Under the pieces are notes generated by a model. The model had not been told where the DNA came from. It did not search any database and saw only the letters and a program-made list of their open reading frames with translations. The position numbers and the translations under genes are program-made. A stretch of 64,000 nt of DNA from a bacterium (GTDB lineage Bacteria > Actinomycetota > Acidimicrobiia > Acidimicrobiales > CATQHL01). Location: the NCBI GenBank assembly GCA_026708055.1, contig JAPOVS010000051.1, forward strand, positions 48,556-112,555, in the 5' to 3' direction. This document shows positions 25,413 to 30,814 of the stretch, in pieces. Numbering within the stretch: position 1 is the first letter of the stretch; each line of letters opens with the position of its first letter.

Positions 25413-26570
25413 GTGAGCGCCCCAGCCGCCCTCGAGCCCTACCCGTACGATCGCCTGGGCGGCTTGCGGGCCATGGCCGGGGAGCACGATGGGGGCTGTG
25501 TGGACCTCTCGGTCGGGGATCCGTGCGATCCGCCGCCGCCGGCAGCGGTGCAGGCGCTGGGAGGATCAGGTGCCGAGCGGTCGTATCCCCCCTCGATCGG
25601 CTCAGCGGAACTTCGGACGGCCGCAGCGGGCTGGCTGGCACGGCGCTTCGGCGTGGAGCTGGCCCCGGAGGATCTGGCGGCGTGTGTGGGCACCAAGGAA
25701 CTGGTGGCCTCGCTGCCCCGCCTGCTGCAACTGCGCGGCGATGTGGGCGACACCGTGCTGTACCCGGCGGTTGGTTATCCCACCTATGCCATGGGCGCCA
25801 AACTGGCCGGGCTGCGGGCCGTGGGGGTGCCGCGGGACGCGCATGGGCGGCTCGACCTCGGCGGCGTCGACGCCGCCGACGCCGATCGGGCGCTCTGCCT
25901 CTGGGTGAACTCGCCGGCCAACCCCACGGGTGCCGTCGAGGACCTGGGCGCCGTCGCCGCCTGGGGGCGGGAACGGGGCGTCGTGGTCTGCAGCGACGAG
26001 TGCTACGTGGAGTACGTCTGGGACCGGCCGGGCACGGGGGGAGCTCCGCTGGCGGACCGTACGATCCTGGCGCACGGCACCGAGGGCACGCTGGCCCTCC
26101 ACTCGCTCTCCAAGCGCTCCAACCTGGCCGGCATGCGCGCCGGCATCTACGCCGGCGACGCCGGGCTGATGGACTTCCTGACCCAGGCGCGCCGGCATCT
26201 GGGGTTCATGGTCCCCGGCCCCGTGCAGGCCGCCGCGGCGGCGGCGCTGCGCGACGACGAGCACGTGGAGGCGCAGCGGGGCCGCTATCGCCGACGTCTG
26301 GCGTTGCTGGCGGACCTGCTGGAGCGGCTAGACCTGCAGGTCCCGCTGCCCGAGGGCGCCTTCTACCTGTGGGTGCCCGCGCCGGGCGGCGACGCCTGGG
26401 CCCTGGCGGAGCGGCTGGCGGTCACGGCGGGGATGCTGGTCAGCCCCGGCGAGTTCTACGGAGAAGCCGGTGCCGATCACGTGCGGGTGTCGGCCACGGT
26501 GCCCGACGAGCGGTTGGCGCTGCTGGAGAGGCGGCTTGCCGCTCCGGGGAGGCCGCGCGGGCGCCGCTAG
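25413..26570 (+). CDS. dapC: N-succinyldiaminopimelate aminotransferase
   Basis: This 385-residue fold-type I PLP aminotransferase converts N-succinyl-2-amino-6-ketopimelate to N-succinyl-LL-DAP. The marks are WVNSPANPTGA (Asn170), VVCSDECYVEY (Asp195) and LHSLSKRSNLAGMRAG with the Schiff-base Lys234. The assignment to DapC rather than another class I aminotransferase rests on position directly before dapD and dapE. GTG 25413 is chosen because GAGGG lies 6 nt upstream and the conserved YPYDRL segment begins about 10 residues later; the frame extends to 25272 into hflX. Its TAG stop is the first half of the dapD -10 box. Confidence 0.88.
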   Translation: MSAPAALEPYPYDRLGGLRAMAGEHDGGCVDLSVGDPCDPPPPAAVQALGGSGAERSYPPSIGSAELRTAAAGWLARRFGVELAPEDLAACVGTKELVASLPRLLQLRGDVGDTVLYPAVGYPTYAMGAKLAGLRAVGVPRDAHGRLDLGGVDAADADRALCLWVNSPANPTGAVEDLGAVAAWGRERGVVVCSDECYVEYVWDRPGTGGAPLADRTILAHGTEGTLALHSLSKRSNLAGMRAGIYAGDAGLMDFLTQARRHLGFMVPGPVQAAAAAALRDDEHVEAQRGRYRRRLALLADLLERLDLQVPLPEGAFYLWVPAPGGDAWALAERLAVTAGMLVSPGEFYGEAGADHVRVSATVPDERLALLERRLAAPGRPRGRR

Positions 26571-26573
26571 CCT
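26568..26573 (+). promoter_or_regulatory. -10 element TAGCCT overlapping the dapC stop codon
   Basis: TAGCCT ends 6 nt before the dapD ATG (26580), and its first three bases are the dapC stop. It would give a leaderless dapD transcript in addition to any read-through from dapC. Confidence 0.5.
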
Positions 26574-26579
26574 GCGCCC

Positions 26580-27413
26580 ATGATCTACCGCGCTGACCTC
26601 AAGGCCCGGATCGGTGAATTGTGGGCGGGCCGCGCCACGCTGTCGGCCGGCGACGCCGCGGCGCGCCGGACGGTGCACGAGGCCATCGACCTGCTGGATG
26701 TAGGCGAGGTGCGGGTGGCCGAGATGGCCTCCAATGGCGATGTCGTGGTCCACGAGTGGCTGAAGCAGGCCATCCTGCTGCTATTCAAGCTGTCGGAGAT
26801 GGAGACCACCGAACTGGGTCCGTTCGAGTTCGCCGACAAGATCCCGCTCAAGACCCGCTACCAGGAGCGGGGCGTGCGGGTGGTGCCGGGCGCCTCGGCC
26901 CGCTGGGGCAGCTACCAGGCCCCCGGCGTGGTGATGATGCCCAGCTACGTGAACATCGGAGCCTGGGTGGGTGCCAACACGATGGTGGACACCTGGGCGA
27001 CGGTGGGGTCGTGCGCCCAGATCGGCCGCAACGTGCACCTGTCCGGCGGGGTCGGAATCGGCGGCGTGCTGGAGCCCCCGCAGGCCGTGCCGGTCTTCGT
27101 GGGCGACGAGTGCCTCATCGGCAGCCGCTGCATCGTGGCCGACGGGGCGCGGGTCGGCGAGGGCACCGTGCTGGGCGCCGGCTGCATCCTCACCGGATCC
27201 ATCCCGGTTATCGACGCCGCCACCGGCGAGGAGCTGGGCCGCGGCACCGTGCCGCCGTGGTGCGTGGCGGTTTCGGGAACCCGGCCGCGCACCTTCACCG
27301 GCGGGGAGTTCGGCCTGCCCTGCGTGCTGGTGGTCAAGCGTCTCAACCCGGGTGAGCGCCACGACAAGTCGGTCCTGAACGACGTGCTGCGCGACCACGG
27401 GGCGGCCACCTGA
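26580..27413 (+). CDS. dapD: Tetrahydrodipicolinate N-succinyltransferase
   Basis: This 277-residue enzyme makes N-succinyl-2-amino-6-ketopimelate from succinyl-CoA and tetrahydrodipicolinate, the first step of the succinylase branch. The left-handed beta-helix (hexapeptide repeats: VNIGAWVGANTMVDTWATVG, GRNVHLSGGVGIGGVLEP, VGEGTVLGAGCILTGS) dominates residues about 120-230. GSYQAPGVVMMPSYVN and the C-terminal RTFTGGEFGLPC fit DapD. It begins 9 nt after dapC. No ribosome site is visible, consistent with the TAGCCT leaderless promoter. Confidence 0.95.
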   Translation: MIYRADLKARIGELWAGRATLSAGDAAARRTVHEAIDLLDVGEVRVAEMASNGDVVVHEWLKQAILLLFKLSEMETTELGPFEFADKIPLKTRYQERGVRVVPGASARWGSYQAPGVVMMPSYVNIGAWVGANTMVDTWATVGSCAQIGRNVHLSGGVGIGGVLEPPQAVPVFVGDECLIGSRCIVADGARVGEGTVLGAGCILTGSIPVIDAATGEELGRGTVPPWCVAVSGTRPRTFTGGEFGLPCVLVVKRLNPGERHDKSVLNDVLRDHGAAT

Positions 27414-27432
27414 GCGAGCGAGAGGACGCGCT

Positions 27433-28524
27433 GTGAACGCTGCCGCGCCGCCGGTGGATCTGCTGGCGCTGACCGCGGAGTTGATCGGCATCCCGTCGGT
27501 CAGCCTCGCCGAGCGCCGGATGGCCGACCGGGTGGAGGCCTGGTGCAGTGAGCACCCATGGCTCGAGGTCACCCGCATCGGCGACAACGTGGTGGCGCGC
27601 ACCGCCGGCGGCCGTGACCTGCGGCTGCTCGTGGCAGGGCACCTCGACACCGTGCCCCCCAACGGCAACAGCGAGCCGATCCTGGAGGGCGACCGGGTTA
27701 CCGGCCTGGGGGCCTCCGACATGAAGGGCGGCCTGGCGGTCATGCTGGCCCTCGCCGCGGGACACCCCGACCCGGCCATCGACGTGACCTACGTGTGGTA
27801 CGCCGCCGAGGAGATCTCCCGGGAGCACAGCGGCCTGCTCCAGGTGGAGGCGGCGCGACCCGACCTGCTGGAAGCCGACGCGGCGGTGCTCGGCGAGCCC
27901 ACGGGAGCGACGCCCGAGGCGGGCTGCCAGGGCACGATGCACCTGCGGGTCACCCTGCGCGGCGAGCGGGCGCACACCGCTCGGCCCTGGATGGGGCGCA
28001 ACGCCATCCACCGGCTGGCGGATCTGCTGGCGGCGCTGCGGGGCTATCAACCGCGGCGGCCGGTGATCGACGGCTGCCAGTTCGCCGAGGCGCTGCAGGC
28101 CACGTCGGTCTCCGGTGGCGTGGCGGGCAACGTGGTGCCCGACGAGGCGGTCCTGATCGTGAACCACCGCTTCGCCCCCGACCGCACGGCGGGCCAGGCC
28201 GAGGAGCACCTGCGGGAAGTGCTCGGCCCTCACGTCGCCGAGGGCGACGGGCTGGATCTGGTGGAGATGGCGCCGGCGGCGGCGCCGCACCTGGACCATC
28301 CGCTGCTGGCGGCCCTCGCGGCGGCAGGTGGCGGGGCGGCGGCGGTGCGTGCCAAGTTGGGATGGACCGACGCGGCGTTCTTCGCCGAGCGCGGCGTGCC
28401 TGCGCTGAACTTCGGGCCCGGCGACGCCACACTGGCCCACACGGCGGGGGAGTACGTGACCCGCGATTCCCTCGAGACGGTCTACGGGGTGCTGGCGGCG
28501 GCTATATCCGGCGCAGCACGCTGA
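27433..28524 (+). CDS. dapE: Succinyl-diaminopimelate desuccinylase
   Basis: This 363-residue M20-family di-zinc amidohydrolase removes succinate to give LL-DAP. The metal and catalytic residues are visible: AGHLDTVP (His70, Asp72), GASDMKGG (Asp96) and YAAEE (catalytic Glu126, ligand Glu127), plus the dimerisation lid (GERAHTARPWMGRNAIH) and GWTDAAFFAERGVPALNFGPG with the last His in LAHTAGE. GTG 27433 follows dapD by 19 nt, with AGAGG upstream. Its last 23 nt overlap the 3' end of the convergent lexA gene. With dapC, dapD and dapF it completes the tail of the DAP pathway in one cluster. Confidence 0.95.
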   Translation: MNAAAPPVDLLALTAELIGIPSVSLAERRMADRVEAWCSEHPWLEVTRIGDNVVARTAGGRDLRLLVAGHLDTVPPNGNSEPILEGDRVTGLGASDMKGGLAVMLALAAGHPDPAIDVTYVWYAAEEISREHSGLLQVEAARPDLLEADAAVLGEPTGATPEAGCQGTMHLRVTLRGERAHTARPWMGRNAIHRLADLLAALRGYQPRRPVIDGCQFAEALQATSVSGGVAGNVVPDEAVLIVNHRFAPDRTAGQAEEHLREVLGPHVAEGDGLDLVEMAPAAAPHLDHPLLAALAAAGGGAAAVRAKLGWTDAAFFAERGVPALNFGPGDATLAHTAGEYVTRDSLETVYGVLAAAISGAAR

Positions 28525-29185
28525 CGACCCGGCCGTAGATCTGCAGGTCCCTGGCCGGGTAGCGCTGGGGCGGGTAGTCAGGGTTCGAGGACACCAGCAC
28601 CACATCGTCGCCCTCGCGCCGGAACCGCTTCACGGCCGCCTCGTCGCCCGGCAGGCCGGCCACGACGATGTCGCCCTCGCCGGCCAGATGCTGCATGCGC
28701 ACCACCAGCAGGTCGCCGTCCAGGATGCCGTCACCGGTCATGGAGTCGCCGCGCACCCGGACCACGAAGGCGTCCTGGTGGCCGACGAACTCCGTCGGCA
28801 ACGGCAGCGTCTCCTCGATGTTCTCGTGCGCCAGGACGCCGGAGCCGGCCGCCACGTCGCCCACGAGGGGTATATAGCTGACCGGGTGGCGGTCCACGGC
28901 GTGTCCCGAGACCGGGTCGTAGTGCACTTCGAGTGCCCGCGGCTTGGTGGGGTCGCGTCGCAGGAACCCCTGCTGTTCGAGGATGACGAGGTGGCGCTGA
29001 ACCGACGCCGGCGAGATGAGGCCGACGGCCTTGCAGATCTCGCGCACCGAAGGCGGGTAGCCGCGCTCACGGGTGTACTCGGCCACGAAGTGGATGATGG
29101 CCTGGCGCCGTTCGGAGAGCTTGGCAACCGCGGCGGGCTGCGGCTCGGCTTCCTCGGCTGAGTAGGTCGATGTCTCGCTGTTCAT
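28502..29185 (-). CDS. lexA: LexA repressor
   Basis: The 227-residue SOS repressor has the winged HTH domain (RGYPPSVREICKAVGLISPA, about 41-60; SVQRHLVILEQQGFLRRD) and the S24 self-cleavage domain. The cleavage bond is Ala113-Gly114 in VAAGSGV, with Ser148 (GDSMTGDG) and Lys186 (AAVKRF) as the dyad. ATG 29185 has GGAAGG 4 nt upstream; the frame to 29236 adds nothing conserved. It is convergent with dapE and divergent from a small membrane protein gene, the position where many Gram-positives and actinobacteria keep an SOS cell-division inhibitor. A LexA-box-like site lies at 29305-29318. Confidence 0.96.
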   Translation of the reverse strand: MNSETSTYSAEEAEPQPAAVAKLSERRQAIIHFVAEYTRERGYPPSVREICKAVGLISPASVQRHLVILEQQGFLRRDPTKPRALEVHYDPVSGHAVDRHPVSYIPLVGDVAAGSGVLAHENIEETLPLPTEFVGHQDAFVVRVRGDSMTGDGILDGDLLVVRMQHLAGEGDIVVAGLPGDEAAVKRFRREGDDVVLVSSNPDYPPQRYPARDLQIYGRVVSVLRRI

Positions 29186-29304
29186 GCTGCCTTCCTTGCC
29201 CGACCCGGTCGTCTGATCCGGACTTGATATGTACAAGTGTTTCGAGTTACAATGTTGTCATGCCCCGTGGAGCAGCCGCCGGAAGCACACCAGGACCGCG
29301 CACC

Positions 29305-29318
29305 GGAACATATTCTCG
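29305..29318. promoter_or_regulatory. LexA-box-like site between lexA and the small membrane gene
   Basis: GGAACATATTCTCG matches 11 of 14 positions of the mycobacterial-type SOS box CGAACATATGTTCG, with the left half nearly perfect. It is 120 nt upstream of lexA and 137 nt upstream of the divergent gene, in the AT-richest part of this 269-nt region, and could serve both. Confidence 0.5.
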
Positions 29319-29419
29319 TAGTTCTGCTGCACGTTCATACATAGACAAAACGCATGTTGTCAGCTGGAAGTCCCCATGTCAAGGATCTCCCCGGCGTCGC
29401 CGGCTGTCGTCTCCTCACC

Positions 29420-29447
29420 TTGCTGTGTCACACCCCCCGGTCAGGCT
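29420..29447 (+). promoter_or_regulatory. Promoter of the small membrane gene, shared motif with recA
   Basis: TTGCTG (29420-29425) and CAGGCT (29442-29447) are 16 nt apart, and CAGGCT ends 7 nt before the ATG at 29455, so the transcript would be leaderless. The -35 and spacer are covered by GCTGTGTCACACCC, which is identical to 19269-19282 upstream of recA, at the same distance from its CAGGAT. Confidence 0.55.
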
Positions 29448-29454
29448 CTCGGGT

Positions 29455-29715
29455 ATGGACTACTCCGCAGTTCTCGCACAGGCGACCCACTCGCCCGCAG
29501 CGATGCCGCCGGCTCCCGTCGGCCTCGGCACGCGCCGCCCGGGGCGGGTCTACCTGTGGCGCCGCGCCATCGTGCTCGCCGCGCTGGTCTGCCTCCTCTG
29601 GGGCGCTCTGTGGGGGGTCTTCCAACTCGGCGGCCTCGTCGGCGCGCGCCTCGTGGCCCCGGCGCTCGGAACGGCACCGGTACCCGTCGTGGACGGGGCT
29701 CAGGCCGACTCGTGA
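29455..29715 (+). CDS. Small membrane protein divergent from lexA, candidate SOS-linked
   Basis: This 86-residue protein has a Pro/Ala-rich N-terminus, a basic flank (GTRRPGRVYLWRR, 25-37), one transmembrane helix (about 38-60) and a short outside tail, so it should insert N-in. No LysM or catalytic domain follows. Genes divergent from lexA in Firmicutes and actinobacteria often encode small single-pass division suppressors (YneA, ChiZ/Rv2719c, DivS). The topology is similar although the sequence is not recognisably the same. The shared recA-type promoter motif supports DNA-damage control. Its 3' end overlaps the convergent RibD-like gene by 16 nt. Confidence 0.6.
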   Translation: MDYSAVLAQATHSPAAMPPAPVGLGTRRPGRVYLWRRAIVLAALVCLLWGALWGVFQLGGLVGARLVAPALGTAPVPVVDGAQADS

Positions 29716-30464
29716 GGATCGCGCCGTCGCAGGTAGCGGGCGAACGTCATGCCGTCGGCCACCAGCAGGCGGTCCAGTTGCAGGGCGAGACCGGCTTGGG
29801 GCGCGGCACCTTCGATCATGCCGCCTCCGCCGGGTGCCAGCAGCGGCGACCGGGTGATGCAGAACTCGTCGATCAGGTCGGCGGCGGCGAAGGCGGCGTT
29901 CAGGCGCGGTCCCCCCTCCAGCAGGATGAGCGAACGGCCCTCGGCGGCGAGATCGGCGATGACCGCCGCCGCGTCGGCCGTCCGGTCGCCGGCCGGCCGT
30001 ACGTCGGCCACCCCGGCGAGCGCCTCGCGCCGACCGGCAGGAGCGGTCCCGGCCAGGTAGAGCCTCACGCGCTCGGGACCACCGAACAGCCGCGCCGCTG
30101 GATCCAGTTCGCCCCGGGCGCTCACGACCGCCAGCAGCGGCATGGCCTCCTGGCCCCGCGCACGCCTGCGCTCGCGAACCTCGGGTGCCACCGACGGCGA
30201 CCCGTAATCCTCGCTGCGGGCGGTGCCGGCGCCCACCACGATGGCGTCGGCGCAGCCGCGCAGGGCGGTCAGCACCGCCCAGTCCACCGGACCTCCGAGC
30301 GGGGCCGAGCGACCCTGCACGCTCACCGAGCCGTCCACGCTGGTGATCATGCAGAGCATCGCCCACGGCCGATCGGAGGAGTGCGGGCGTGGCGCCTGCT
30401 CGTAGACCTCGAGGTGATCCACCGCCGGGATGAATCGGGGCCAGACCTGTTGCATCGCGACCAT
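29700..30464 (-). CDS. RibD C-terminal-domain / dihydrofolate-reductase-fold reductase
   Basis: This 254-residue protein matches the RibD_C family, which uses NADPH to reduce pyrimidine or pteridine-like substrates. It shows WAMLCMITSVDGSVSVQGRS (start of the fold), DAIVVGAGTARSEDYG (nucleotide-binding strand and loop), LILLEGGPRLNAAF and DEFCITRSPLL. No deaminase domain is present, so it is not a full RibD; similar stand-alone proteins in actinobacteria are annotated as pyrimidine reductases of unknown role. ATG 30464 is preceded by GGAGG at 4 nt. No other riboflavin gene is in the window. Confidence 0.82.
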   Translation of the reverse strand: MVAMQQVWPRFIPAVDHLEVYEQAPRPHSSDRPWAMLCMITSVDGSVSVQGRSAPLGGPVDWAVLTALRGCADAIVVGAGTARSEDYGSPSVAPEVRERRRARGQEAMPLLAVVSARGELDPAARLFGGPERVRLYLAGTAPAGRREALAGVADVRPAGDRTADAAAVIADLAAEGRSLILLEGGPRLNAAFAAADLIDEFCITRSPLLAPGGGGMIEGAAPQAGLALQLDRLLVADGMTFARYLRRRDPHESA

Positions 30465-30510
30465 CGGTCCTCCAGCGGTGCCGGCAGTACTTACGTCGTC
30501 TCTCCACAAG

Positions 30511-30615
30511 GTATCCACAGATCGTCTGCGGATGGCTCTGGGGGAAATCTCTGCGCCCGCCGTGGAAACGTCCTCGCCGCGGTGGGGGAATCTCCGTTGC
30601 CGCGGGGATATCTCC
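30511..30615. repeat. DnaA-box-like site and three spaced GGGGA(A/T)ATCTC motifs upstream of nrdJ
   Basis: GTATCCACA (30511-30519) matches 8 of 9 bases of the DnaA box. GGGGAAATCTC (30541-30551), GGGGAATCTCC (30585-30595) and GGGGATATCTCC (30604-30615) are three near copies in the same direction. They lie in the 350-nt region (30465-30814) between the divergent RibD-like and nrdJ genes and may be regulator sites for either gene. Confidence 0.45.
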
Positions 30616-30679
30616 CGAATTGCCCGGACCGCTCGGCGCAGCCCTCTGAGCAGCAGACTGGCGGTGACTAGCGTCCGCC

Positions 30680-30742
30680 CGATGTCCGGCCTCGAACCTC
30701 CGATGTCCGGCGTCGAGATCCCGATATCCGGCCTCGGACGCC
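30680..30742 (+). repeat. Three tandem 21-bp repeats upstream of nrdJ
   Basis: Three units begin CGATGTCCGGCCTCGA, CGATGTCCGGCGTCGA and CGATATCCGGCCTCGG, at 30680, 30701 and 30722. The last ends 7 nt before a TACAGT -10 hexamer (30750-30755). Two helical turns per unit would place a bound protein on one face of the DNA, consistent with a regulator array for nrdJ. Confidence 0.65.
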
Positions 30743-30749
30743 CTCCCTC

Positions 30750-30755
30750 TACAGT
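30750..30755 (+). promoter_or_regulatory. -10 element TACAGT of nrdJ
   Basis: TACAGT is 59 nt upstream of the nrdJ GTG and directly after the 21-bp tandem repeats. The -35 position falls inside the third repeat unit. Confidence 0.4.
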
Positions 30756-30814
30756 GCAGGTGACGAGGCCTTTTGAGCGCGCCCTTGCGAGGCGCCGGAA
30801 GGCGAGGTGAACAC

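Noticed and set aside
30430..30810. Plus-strand open frame of 126 codons containing three 7-residue repeats (MSGLEPP-like)
   Set aside because: It covers the divergent promoter region of nrdJ, has no ribosome site and no domain. The repeats are better read as DNA elements.
30519..30814. Cobalamin riboswitch before nrdJ
   Set aside because: I looked for the B12 box and its paired arms and found no match. Only short stretches such as CAGCAGACTGG resemble part of it.
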